Positions 8,438-15,712 of a stretch of DNA of 33,107 nt are shown here, one piece after another. The number at the start of each line of letters is the position of its first letter. Position 1 is the stretch's first letter. Position numbers and translations under genes: made by a program. The notes beneath the pieces are model-generated. The model was not told the origin of the DNA and made no database searches. It worked only from the letters and a program-made list of their open reading frames with translations. The stretch is from JBKDZR01 sp047971485 (GTDB lineage: Bacteria > Pseudomonadota > Alphaproteobacteria > Rhodobacterales > Rhodobacteraceae), in NCBI GenBank assembly GCA_047971485.1, contig JBKDZR010000031.1, positions 1 to 33,107 on the forward strand. The letters run 5' to 3'.

Positions 8438-8483
8438 CCCAGCCGCTTCACAGGTGCACCCCAAGCAGCCGGCTGTTCCCAAC

Positions 8484-8546
8484 CGCGCGGCGCCAGCCGC
8501 GCCCGGCCCAACCCCTTCGGACCGACAGGTCCGCAGGCTGCGGGAG
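8484..8546 (+). repeat. Dispersed intergenic repeat, copy A (REP-like)
   Basis: This 63-bp stretch in the convergent spacer between the NlpD-like gene and the DUF815 gene matches the reverse complement of 12486-12548 at 56 of 63 positions, without gaps. It contains a small hairpin, GGACC-gaca-GGTCC, and a CCAGCCGCGCCC core. GC content is very high. The rest of the 8438-8830 spacer is AT-richer and holds a weak terminator and another palindrome; I see no gene in it. Confidence 0.8.
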
Positions 8547-8672
8547 AAACCCGTTACCACGGCCAACACAGATCAACGTGAAGACTGCTATTCAAACATC
8601 TGACAAAAAACAAAATTTATCGGAAAAATCCAAGTTTCGGTCACCTCAACCAGCCACACCAAAGCATTTCCA

Positions 8673-8694
8673 GAAAAAGCTAATAGGCTTTTTC
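8673..8694. terminator. Weak terminator-like hairpin
   Basis: GAAAAAGC (8673-8680) pairs with GCTTTTTC (8687-8694) around the 6-nt loop TAATAG. The T-rich part is inside the stem rather than after it, and the stem is A/T-dominated. It lies between two convergent genes, where a bidirectional terminator is expected. Confidence 0.4.
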
Positions 8695-8723
8695 GGTTAA
8701 GAAATGCGTGAAATCACCATCCT

Positions 8724-8763
8724 ATAGCGTTTCAGGTCAGTCATCCTTTTCCCGAAACGCTAT
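8724..8763. repeat. Intergenic palindrome with 10-bp arms
   Basis: ATAGCGTTTC (8724-8733) and GAAACGCTAT (8754-8763) are perfect inverted repeats around a 20-nt spacer. There is no T-run after either arm, so it is not a standard terminator. An AGCGTTTC...GAAACGCT core resembles, from memory, dispersed palindromes of alphaproteobacterial genomes. A protein-binding operator is less likely because both neighbouring genes end here. Confidence 0.6.
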
Positions 8764-8830
8764 GGAAAAAGAAAACTGCATCGGACGCGGACAAGCGCCA
8801 CGCACTCAACAAACCTGTCGCTGAAAGACC

Positions 8831-9676
8831 TCAGCTCAGGCGAACGCCCTTGCGCCCGGCCAGATCAGTAAAATACTGCCACGCCACCCGGCCAGACCGG
8901 GCCCCTCGGGTCGCCTGCCACTCAACCGCCTCGGCACGCAGAACCTCATCTGCGATCTCCAGCCCATAGGCGTCGCAATAGCCACGGATCATCGCCAGAT
9001 ACTCGTCCTGGCTACAGGGATGAAAGCCCAGCCACAGCCCGAACCGATCCGACAGCGACACCTTCTCTTCCGTTGCCTCGGACGGGTTGATCGCGCTGGA
9101 ACGCTCATTTTCGATCATGTCGCGGGGCATCAGATGGCGCCGGTTCGACGTCGCATAGAAGACCACATTGGCCGGCCGGCCCTCGATGCCACCATCCAGA
9201 ACCGCCTTCAGGCTTTTGTAATGCTGATCGTCATGGCTAAATGACAGATCATCGCAGAACAGCAGAAAACGTTCATCGGCCGCCGCGCGCAGGATACCCA
9301 AAAGCCGACCAATCGACGGCAAATCCTCGCGCTGGACCTCGACGATCTTCAGACGTTCGCCCAGGCGCAGGACCTCGGCGTGAACTGCCTTGACCAGGCT
9401 GGACTTGCCCATGCCGCGCGATCCCCACAGCAACGCGTTATTGGCCGGAAATCCCCGGGCAAATTGGAGGGTGTTCTCCAGCAGCGTATCACGCGCCCGC
9501 TCAATCCCCACCAACAGCGGCAGGGCCACGCGGTTGACCTCGGGCACCGGTTGCAGACGGTCAGGCGCGACATGCCAGACAAAGGCATCGGCCGCCCCCA
9601 AATCCGGGGTCTCGGCTGGCGGCGGACTGATCCGTTCCAGCGCTGCAGCAATCCGTTTGATCTGTTTTTGTGTCAC
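8831..9676 (-). CDS. DUF815 family AAA ATPase
   Basis: Encodes 281 residues of the DUF815 family, predicted cytoplasmic AAA-type ATPases of unknown function. The Walker A motif GSRGMGKSSL lies near residues 84-93 and the Walker B-like segment LLFCDDLSF near 138-146, followed by a probable sensor region FYATSNRRHL. The C-terminal part contains a small helical lid domain. Its start overlaps the tatC stop by 4 bp (ATGA), so translation is coupled to the Tat genes. No evidence in the sequence ties it mechanistically to Tat export. Confidence 0.9.
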   Translation of the reverse strand: MTQKQIKRIAAALERISPPPAETPDLGAADAFVWHVAPDRLQPVPEVNRVALPLLVGIERARDTLLENTLQFARGFPANNALLWGSRGMGKSSLVKAVHAEVLRLGERLKIVEVQREDLPSIGRLLGILRAAADERFLLFCDDLSFSHDDQHYKSLKAVLDGGIEGRPANVVFYATSNRRHLMPRDMIENERSSAINPSEATEEKVSLSDRFGLWLGFHPCSQDEYLAMIRGYCDAYGLEIADEVLRAEAVEWQATRGARSGRVAWQYFTDLAGRKGVRLS

Positions 9677-10560
9677 GATTTCACCCCCGCATCATCCGTC
9701 GGTTCGTCCTCGTCCCACAGCCCTTCGGCACGCAGCCGGGCCTCGCGCTGACGATCTACCCGTTTCACCAGTTGAATCGAGATTTCGTACAGCCCGTAAA
9801 CGACGGTGAACAACAGCACCTGAGAAATCACATCCGGGGGCGTCGCCAGGGCCGCAAGGAACAGGATGGCAACCACCGCATAACGCCGCATGCCTGCCAG
9901 GGCCACGCCTGTCACCAACCCGGCCTTGCCCATCAGCGTCAGCAACACCGGCAACTGGAAGCACAACCCAAAGGCAATGATGAATTTCAGCGACAAATCC
10001 AGGCTTTCACGAACAGATCCCAGGAAGACCGTGCTCAGTTCCTCGGTCTGCGGACCCGGTTCAAAACTGCCCGTACCGGCGACCAGATTGGCCAAGGCCG
10101 GGATGGCATCGGAAAACCCGATGAAAAAATTCATCGCCAGCGGTGTCACCACGAACTGGGCGAAAGAGGCCCCGATCAGGAACAGGACCGGCGAGGCGAT
10201 GATAAAGGGCAAAAAGGCCCGCTTTTCCGAACGGTACAGCCCCGGTGCCACGAAACGCCAGAGCTGATAGGCGATTACCGGAAAGGACAGGCCCAGCCCG
10301 GCAATCATCGAGATACGGATCAGAACGAAGAATTTTTCCTGCGGGGCGGTAAAGATCAGGCGGGGGTCTTCGCCGCGCGCGCGCAACACATCGGCGATGG
10401 GCTGCGAAACGAAATTCAGTAACGGCTCGGCCACGGTGAAACACAGCACCATGGCGATCACAAAGGCCAGAACTGACCAGATCAGGCGGGTTCGCAACTC
10501 GGCCAGATGCTCGATCAGCGGGGCGGCACTGTCGTTGATTTCGTCATGGTCCTTGGTCAT
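9673..10560 (-). CDS. tatC: Sec-independent protein translocase TatC
   Basis: TatC is the six-helix inner-membrane receptor that, with TatB, recognises twin-arginine signal peptides on folded proteins. The 295-residue sequence begins with the conserved PLIEHLAELRTRL segment before the first helix. The conserved LSFPVIAYQLWRFVAPGLY region follows, and several long hydrophobic segments are visible. It is slightly longer than the E. coli protein because of a charged C-terminal tail. It overlaps tatB upstream and the DUF815 gene downstream by 4 bp each. Confidence 0.97.
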   Translation of the reverse strand: MTKDHDEINDSAAPLIEHLAELRTRLIWSVLAFVIAMVLCFTVAEPLLNFVSQPIADVLRARGEDPRLIFTAPQEKFFVLIRISMIAGLGLSFPVIAYQLWRFVAPGLYRSEKRAFLPFIIASPVLFLIGASFAQFVVTPLAMNFFIGFSDAIPALANLVAGTGSFEPGPQTEELSTVFLGSVRESLDLSLKFIIAFGLCFQLPVLLTLMGKAGLVTGVALAGMRRYAVVAILFLAALATPPDVISQVLLFTVVYGLYEISIQLVKRVDRQREARLRAEGLWDEDEPTDDAGVKS

Positions 10561-10925
10561 GCGGGCTTGTCATCCGTGGCCGGGCCCATCGTCTTGGGCG
10601 GAACGGAGGCCGGGGTGGTCTGTGTGGACGCGGCCGGTGGCATTGGCGCGTCATCCCAATTGTCCAGATCGGCCGCCGCGCCCTTCAGCGCATCGAGCCC
10701 CATCTTGCGCGGATCCGAGATCTTGCGCAGATCGCGGGACACGTCTTTCAGTCCGGTCTCGTCGGCAGCGGCATTCATCGCCGATGTGAATTCCCGGGCC
10801 ATGGCCCGGGCCCGGCCCGTGAATTGGCCCATCCGGCGAAACAGGATCGGCAGATCCTTGGGTCCGACAACAATCAGCGCCACCACCCCAATGACCAGAA
10901 GTTCGCTCCAGCCTATGTCTGGCAT
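10557..10925 (-). CDS. tatB: Sec-independent protein translocase TatB
   Basis: TatB is the single-helix partner of TatC in the signal-peptide receptor complex. The 122-residue protein starts MPDIGWSELLVIGVVALIVV, with the TatB-typical polar Glu8 before the helix, then GPKDLPILFRRMG at the hinge and an amphipathic helix. The C-terminal region is acidic, then Pro/Ala/Thr-rich. GGAG precedes the ATG by 6 bases. It lies 29 bp after tatA and overlaps tatC by 4 bp. Confidence 0.96.
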   Translation of the reverse strand: MPDIGWSELLVIGVVALIVVGPKDLPILFRRMGQFTGRARAMAREFTSAMNAAADETGLKDVSRDLRKISDPRKMGLDALKGAAADLDNWDDAPMPPAASTQTTPASVPPKTMGPATDDKPA

Positions 10926-10954
10926 CTGCGTCTCCGCGCCTCAGTTCCGGTCGC

Positions 10955-11170
10955 TCAGACCTTGTCTTTCTCGTGCTCGGGGGTGATATCGCGGGCCACG
11001 GCCTCGCTGCTGTCCTCGATCTCGTTCTGGCCGTCCTTGACGCCTTTCTTGAAGGCGGTGATGCCCTTGCCGACCTCGCCCATCAGGGATGAGATCTTGC
11101 CCCGGCCGAACAGGACGAGCACGACCACCGCGATAAGCAACAGGCCTGGCAAACCGATATTGTTGAGCAT
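10955..11170 (-). CDS. tatA: Sec-independent protein translocase TatA
   Basis: TatA oligomerises to form the transient pore of the Tat system. The 71-residue form starting MLNNIGLPGLLLIAVVVLVL shows one short membrane helix, the conserved FGRGKISSLMGEVGKG hinge and amphipathic helix, and a charged tail. The frame is open 28 codons further upstream, but AGGAG lies 7 bases before the ATG at 11168-11170 and the family begins here. The 138-bp spacer to the ABC gene probably contains the tat promoter, though I could not define it. Confidence 0.95.
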   Translation of the reverse strand: MLNNIGLPGLLLIAVVVLVLFGRGKISSLMGEVGKGITAFKKGVKDGQNEIEDSSEAVARDITPEHEKDKV

Positions 11171-11308
11171 TTCGTTTCTCCTGTGCGGCATACCCGGGGA
11201 TCGCCGCCTGTGTCTGGCTTGCGTTGTGTGTACTGAAGATAGGAATGGAGGCAAAGCCCCAAAACCCGGACAAGCGGGGATTTGAACGGATCGGACCGAA
11301 ACCTGACG

Positions 11309-12409
11309 TCATGGGCCGCCGTCTTCAGGGGATCGCGCGAAAACATGGCAACGGTCGCGCCGCACCAGCAACCAGAACGGCGTACCCACATCCGGCAGGA
11401 AAACCGACGGAACCACCGCCGACAGGGTTGAGCCATCGAAATCCATGACGAATTCGATCAGACTTTCCTGCCCCAGATAGCGCGCACGGCGCACCCGACC
11501 ACGGGCGGGCGTGCCGTTCTGGGGTGTCGGGGCCGGGGCGTGGCCATTGCGATCGAAATCCAGCTTCAGGTGTTGGGGACGGATCACGATATCGACCAAC
11601 GCGCCATCGGCATGGCCCGGCGCCAGGAAGACGCCAAAGGCGGTGCGGGTCAGCCCGCCCTGTACCTGGCCGCGGATCACGTTGATATCAGAGAAAAAGG
11701 CCGCCGCCTCCTTGTCCACCGGGCTGTTGTACAGATTGTAGGGCATGCCTTGCTGGATAATCCGCCCGGCCCGCATCAATGCGATGTGATCGGCCATGCG
11801 CATGGCCTCTTCGGGTTCATGGGTGACCATGACGACGGCCGTGCCCTCTTCTTTCAGCAGGGACAAGGTTTCATCGCGGATCCCATCGCGCAAACGGTTG
11901 TCGAGCCCTGAAAACGGTTCATCCATCAGCATGACCCGGGGCCGTGGGGCCAGGGCCCGGGCCAGGGCGACGCGCTGTTGTTCGCCACCCGACAGATGGT
12001 GGGGATAGGCATCGATATGGGCGATCAGATCCACCCGTTCCAACAGTTCGACAATCCGGGCGCGGCGGGCCCCACGGGGGCCTGTCAGGCCGAAGCTGAC
12101 ATTTTCAGAGACGCGCAGATGGGGGAAGAGGGCGAAATCCTGAAACATGAGCCCGATGGAGCGGCCTTCGGGCGGCACTGTGCCGGACGGGCCATGAACC
12201 TCCTGGCCATCAACACGGATGGTGCCGCCATCAGGGGTCTCCACCCCGGCCAGCATGCGCAAGGTGGTGGACTTGCCACAGCCCGACGGGCCCAGGAGAC
12301 AGAGGATCTGACCTGTCTCAATAGCGAGATTGACGTCCTCGACAACCGCGCGGCCATCGAAGCGGCGGGTCAGACCGCGTGTTTCCAGCCTGGGGCCTGT
12401 CTCGGTCAC
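11309..12409 (-). CDS. ABC transporter ATP-binding protein, FbpC/PotA type
   Basis: This is the nucleotide-binding subunit of an importer related to ferric-iron (FbpC), spermidine and other MalK-like transporters. Taking the GTG at 12409, the protein has 366 residues. Walker A is GPSGCGKST (40-48), the ABC signature LSGGEQQR (139-146), Walker B VMLMDEP (159-165), and the switch histidine lies in VTHEPEEAMRMADHI. The C-terminal third looks like a TOBE-type regulatory domain. The frame is open 70 codons further upstream, but those residues are Arg/Pro-rich and enter the repeat at 12486-12548. The ribosome site is weak. No permease or binding protein gene is nearby, so the substrate cannot be assigned. 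Confidence 0.88.
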   Translation of the reverse strand: MTETGPRLETRGLTRRFDGRAVVEDVNLAIETGQILCLLGPSGCGKSTTLRMLAGVETPDGGTIRVDGQEVHGPSGTVPPEGRSIGLMFQDFALFPHLRVSENVSFGLTGPRGARRARIVELLERVDLIAHIDAYPHHLSGGEQQRVALARALAPRPRVMLMDEPFSGLDNRLRDGIRDETLSLLKEEGTAVVMVTHEPEEAMRMADHIALMRAGRIIQQGMPYNLYNSPVDKEAAAFFSDINVIRGQVQGGLTRTAFGVFLAPGHADGALVDIVIRPQHLKLDFDRNGHAPAPTPQNGTPARGRVRRARYLGQESLIEFVMDFDGSTLSAVVPSVFLPDVGTPFWLLVRRDRCHVFARSPEDGGP

Positions 12410-12485
12410 CGGTGCGCCATTCGTCTGTGATTTCGCATTGGCCTTGCGCCTAGCACCCTGCCGAGGGGCGGGCAAGGGCCGGGCC

Positions 12486-12548
12486 CTCCCGCCCCCTGCG
12501 AACCTGGCGGTCCGAAGGCGTTGGGCCCGGCGCGGCTGACGCCGCGCG
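12486..12548 (-). repeat. Dispersed intergenic repeat, copy B (REP-like)
   Basis: This is the second copy of the 63-bp element at 8484-8546, in opposite orientation, with 7 mismatches and no gaps. It contains a strong hairpin, GCGCGGC-tgac-GCCGCGC. It lies in the 321-bp spacer between the ABC ATPase and the SDR gene (12410-12730). The remainder of that spacer is GC-rich and I see no gene, terminator or promoter there. Confidence 0.8.
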
Positions 12549-12730
12549 CCCGGTTCAGGCGGCAACCGGGGCAATTGGGGTCCGTAGGCGCACCCGGATC
12601 CGCAGGACTGAGCAGGCACCCGAAACGGCCCTCTGTCCGACCGGGTCCATCTTCGGAACCGGAAACCCGCTCTGCGCGGCGCACCCCACGCCCCCGGCTG
12701 TGGTGATCGGCGGTCTGTTCCGGCGGCCTG

Positions 12731-13510
12731 TCAAAGGGTCGCGTTGATCCCCCCGCCATCGAGCAGGATGTTCTGGCCAACGATATAGCCAGCATGTTGC
12801 GAACACAGGAAAGCACAGGCCGCACCGAATTCGGCCGGCGTTCCATAGCGGCCGGCCGGGATCGTCGCATAGCGCCGGGACCGCGCATCCGCCAGCGAAA
12901 TACCGGCCTCGGCGGCGACCCCCTGATCAAGGGAATCAGCCCGGGCCGTGGCATGAATCCCCGGCAGCAGGTTGTTGATCGTCACCCCCGAGCCAGCCAC
13001 CTGGCGCGCCGTTCCGGCGACATATCCGGTCAGCCCCGCCCGGGCCGAATTCGACAAGCCCAACAGCGGGATCGGCGCCTTGACCGATTGCGATGTGATG
13101 TTGACCACCCTGCCCCAGCCCCGGTCCATCATTCCGGGCAAAAGGGCCGTCATCAGGGCGATGGGCGTCAGCATGTTGGCATCGAGCGCGGCGATGAAAT
13201 CGTCCCGGGTCCAGTCCGTCCACAGGCCCGGCGGCGGGCCACCGGCATTGGTGACAAGGATGTCAGCCGCCCCGGCGGCCTGCAGCAGGGCGGACCGGCC
13301 GGCCTCGGTGGTGACATCGGCTGCCACCGGAATAACCTTAACGCTGAATTTTTCGGCAATTGCACTGGCTGCGGCCTGCAATGGCCCTTCGCCGCGCGCA
13401 TTCATCACCAGATCGCAGCCCGCCGCTGCCAGGGCCTCGGCGCAACCCAGACCAAGCCCTTTCGAACTGGCGCAAACCACAGCCCGCTTGCCTTTTATGC
13501 CCAAATCCAT
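12731..13510 (-). CDS. SDR family protein lacking the catalytic Tyr-Lys pair
   Basis: Encodes 259 residues resembling FabG-type short-chain dehydrogenases. The Rossmann motif is ASSKGLGLG (14-22), NAG occurs at 88-90, and the ITSQS serine segment is near 138-142. Where classical members have YxxxK, this protein has SNSAR: Ser153 and Arg157. The C-terminus GQNILLDGGG is typical. NAD(P) binding is likely, while ordinary dehydrogenase chemistry is doubtful. I recall an SDR subgroup with LGLSNxxR at this position, so the change is probably old rather than a sequencing error. AAGGAG lies 7 bases before the chosen ATG; a second ATG six codons upstream is also possible. Confidence 0.9.
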   Translation of the reverse strand: MDLGIKGKRAVVCASSKGLGLGCAEALAAAGCDLVMNARGEGPLQAAASAIAEKFSVKVIPVAADVTTEAGRSALLQAAGAADILVTNAGGPPPGLWTDWTRDDFIAALDANMLTPIALMTALLPGMMDRGWGRVVNITSQSVKAPIPLLGLSNSARAGLTGYVAGTARQVAGSGVTINNLLPGIHATARADSLDQGVAAEAGISLADARSRRYATIPAGRYGTPAEFGAACAFLCSQHAGYIVGQNILLDGGGINATL

Positions 13511-13660
13511 CGCGTTGCTCCTTTTCATGCGTCTTCCCCCCTTAGATCTCGCAGCCGTGGCAGGGTTGCAAGGGGGACATGGCCCCGGCGCGAATCGGGC
13601 TGGACGTCTCCGCGCGGATGGTTTTCTTCTACATTGCAAGACCGCCAAGAGGAGACGCAC

Positions 13661-14326
13661 GTGGCCCAACGCAGTTTTGCCGTCATCGGCCTGGGAACTT
13701 TCGGCAGCACCGTCGCGGGGGAACTGGCCCGCTTTGGCAATCCGGTTCTCGGGATCGACAGTCAGGAAGCCAATGTTGCCGCCCTGTCCGATCACTTGAC
13801 CGAAGCGATCATCGCCGACGGTCGCAGCGAGGCGGCGCTGCGCGAGGCAGGCGTTCAGAACTATGATGTGGCGGTTGTCGCCATTGGCGAGGATCTGGAG
13901 GCCAACATCCTGTGCACCATGAACGTGCGCCTGCTGGGGGTTAAGACGATCTGGGCCAAGGCCATGAGCCGCACCCACCACCGGATCCTGACCAAGCTGA
14001 GCGTGGATCGCGTGATCCTGCCCGAACAGGAGGTCGGCCAGCACATCGCCCAGATGCTGCACAACCCGATGATGCGCGACTATGTAAGCCTGGGCAACGG
14101 CTATCATGTGGTGGATTTCACCGTGCCCCCGCGCCTCGAAGGTCTTCAGATCAAGGATAACGGTCTGCTGCCCTGGCCCGATCTGCGCACCCTGGGGGTG
14201 ATGCGCGAGGGTGAATTCCTGCCCTGCCATGACGGCACCGTGGTTCTGAAACAGAACGACAAGCTGCTGGTTCTGGGCAAACGCGCCGATCTGCGGAATT
14301 TCGGCGACAGCGTACGCGGATCCTGA
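13661..14326 (+). CDS. ktrA: Potassium uptake regulatory subunit, KtrA/TrkA family
   Basis: KtrA-type proteins form a cytosolic ring of RCK domains that gates the potassium channel subunit KtrB in response to nucleotides. Starting at GTG 13661, the protein has 221 residues, standard for KtrA. The nucleotide-binding motif GLGTFGSTVA starts at Gly10, with Asp33 at the end of the second strand (GID). A C-terminal RCK_C domain covers roughly 140-215. AGAGGAG lies 7 bases before the GTG. The frame is open far upstream, but that part is the antisense of the SDR gene. ktrB begins 3 bp after the stop. Confidence 0.95.
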   Translation: MAQRSFAVIGLGTFGSTVAGELARFGNPVLGIDSQEANVAALSDHLTEAIIADGRSEAALREAGVQNYDVAVVAIGEDLEANILCTMNVRLLGVKTIWAKAMSRTHHRILTKLSVDRVILPEQEVGQHIAQMLHNPMMRDYVSLGNGYHVVDFTVPPRLEGLQIKDNGLLPWPDLRTLGVMREGEFLPCHDGTVVLKQNDKLLVLGKRADLRNFGDSVRGS

Positions 14327-14329
14327 CCG

Positions 14330-15667
14330 ATGCTGAAACGATCCCGCCGCTGGACCGTCACCTCGATGTCACCGCCAGCCATGCTGATGGTGATCTACGC
14401 GGCGCTGATCCTGGCCGGCAGCCTGCTGCTGCTGCTGCCCATCGCCCAGGCCAATGAATTCGGCTGGTCCGAGGCCGTGTTCACCGCCGCCTCCGCCGTA
14501 ACCGTGACCGGGCTGGTGGTGCTGGATACCGGCACTGATTTGACGTTTTTCGGCCAGTTTGTCGTCGTCATCCTGATCCAGCTGGGCGGGCTGGGCCTGA
14601 TGACGTTTGCCGTGCTGATCCTGTCGATGCTGAACATCCCCCTGGGGATCGCCCACCGGATGTACCTGAGCCAGGAGCTGAACCATACCTCGGCATCGGA
14701 TGCCGGGCGTCTGGCGATGGTGATCTTTCGCATCGTGCTGATGTTCGAAGCCTCCGGCGCGCTGTTGCTGGCCGTCGTCTTTGTGCCGGAATTCGGCTGG
14801 GTCAATGGCGCGTGGCAAGCCATCTTTCATTCGATCTCGGCCTTCAACAATGCCGGATTCGGTCTGTTTGCCGACAGTTTGACGGGATGGGTCAGCGATC
14901 CGCTGGTCAATCTGGTTGTGCCGGGGCTGCTGATCGCCGGCGGGCTGGGTTTTACCGTGATCGCCGATATGCGAAGCAGCAACAAATGGCGGGTCTGGTC
15001 GCTGCACACCAAGCTGATGATCGTCGGCACCGTTTCGCTGCTGATCTTCTCGACCGTCGGCTTTGCAGCCCTGGAATGGCGCAATCCGAATACGCTGGGC
15101 GCACTGGATGGGATCGCCCCCAAGCTCTGGGCCAGCTGGTTTCAGGCCGCCGTGACCCGCACCGCCGGCTTCAACAGCGTCGATATCGGCGCGCTGGAGG
15201 ACAGCACCACGCTGATGGTCATGACACTGATGGTGATCGGCGCGGGCAGCACATCCACCGGGGGCGGCATCAAGGTGACCACCTTCATCGTTCTGGTTCT
15301 CGCCACCATCGCCTTTTTCAAGCAGCGTCAGTCCGTGCATGTCTTTGGCCGCAGCATCGGGGCCGATCAGTTCCTCAAGGTCCTGGCCCTCAGTTTGATG
15401 AGTGTCTTTGCCATCTTCATGGCCATCTTCTTGCTCAGTTTCATGCATGAGGGCGAGTTCCTCGATCTGGCGTTCGAGGCGGCCTCGGCTTTCGGGACGG
15501 TCGGCCTGTCACGCGGCATCACCGGCGATTTCGACGATGCCGGACGCGGGGTGATCATCGCCCTGATGTTCCTGGGCCGGATCGGACCGCTGACCCTGGG
15601 GTTCCTGCTGGCCACCAAGCGACGACGGCGGATTTCCTATCCGGCAGGCATGATCTATATGGGGTGA
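14330..15667 (+). CDS. ktrB: Potassium uptake membrane subunit, KtrB/TrkH family
   Basis: This is the ion-conducting subunit of a Ktr-type potassium uptake system. The 445-residue protein contains the four pore-loop repeats of the family: TAASAVTVTGLVV, SISAFNNAGFGLF, AVTRTAGFNSVD and EAASAFGTVGLS. Each carries the selectivity-filter glycine. The intramembrane gating loop appears as IGAGSTSTGGGIKVTTF. Length is typical for KtrB rather than the longer TrkH. Together with ktrA, 3 bp upstream, it forms a complete two-gene transporter. Coupling ion (sodium in characterised KtrAB) is inferred only. Confidence 0.96.
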   Translation: MLKRSRRWTVTSMSPPAMLMVIYAALILAGSLLLLLPIAQANEFGWSEAVFTAASAVTVTGLVVLDTGTDLTFFGQFVVVILIQLGGLGLMTFAVLILSMLNIPLGIAHRMYLSQELNHTSASDAGRLAMVIFRIVLMFEASGALLLAVVFVPEFGWVNGAWQAIFHSISAFNNAGFGLFADSLTGWVSDPLVNLVVPGLLIAGGLGFTVIADMRSSNKWRVWSLHTKLMIVGTVSLLIFSTVGFAALEWRNPNTLGALDGIAPKLWASWFQAAVTRTAGFNSVDIGALEDSTTLMVMTLMVIGAGSTSTGGGIKVTTFIVLVLATIAFFKQRQSVHVFGRSIGADQFLKVLALSLMSVFAIFMAIFLLSFMHEGEFLDLAFEAASAFGTVGLSRGITGDFDDAGRGVIIALMFLGRIGPLTLGFLLATKRRRRISYPAGMIYMG

Positions 15668-15712
15668 TCTGACCGATTGCGTATGGCTGCGGGCGGCTCT
15701 ATATGCCGCCCC

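Noticed and set aside
11255..11280. Possible terminator after the ABC ATPase gene on the minus strand (CCCG-cttgtc-CGGG-TTTT)
   Set aside because: The stem is only 4 bp and the T-run is followed by GGGG; too weak to call.
11262..11295. tRNA 3'-end-like sequence on the minus strand (GTTCAAATCCCCGC)
   Set aside because: The presumed T-arm does not pair (ATCCG against CCCCG), there is no acceptor stem, anticodon arm or CCA, and no integrase or duplicated attachment site is nearby.
12794..13660. Long N-terminal extension of KtrA
   Set aside because: The open frame is antisense to the SDR gene; KtrA starts at GTG 13661 with a good ribosome site and normal family length.
14369..15448. Long minus-strand frame of 359 codons opposite ktrB
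   Set aside because: Its product is rich in His, Gln, Asp and Gly with no domain, the typical shadow of a high-GC membrane-protein gene on the other strand.
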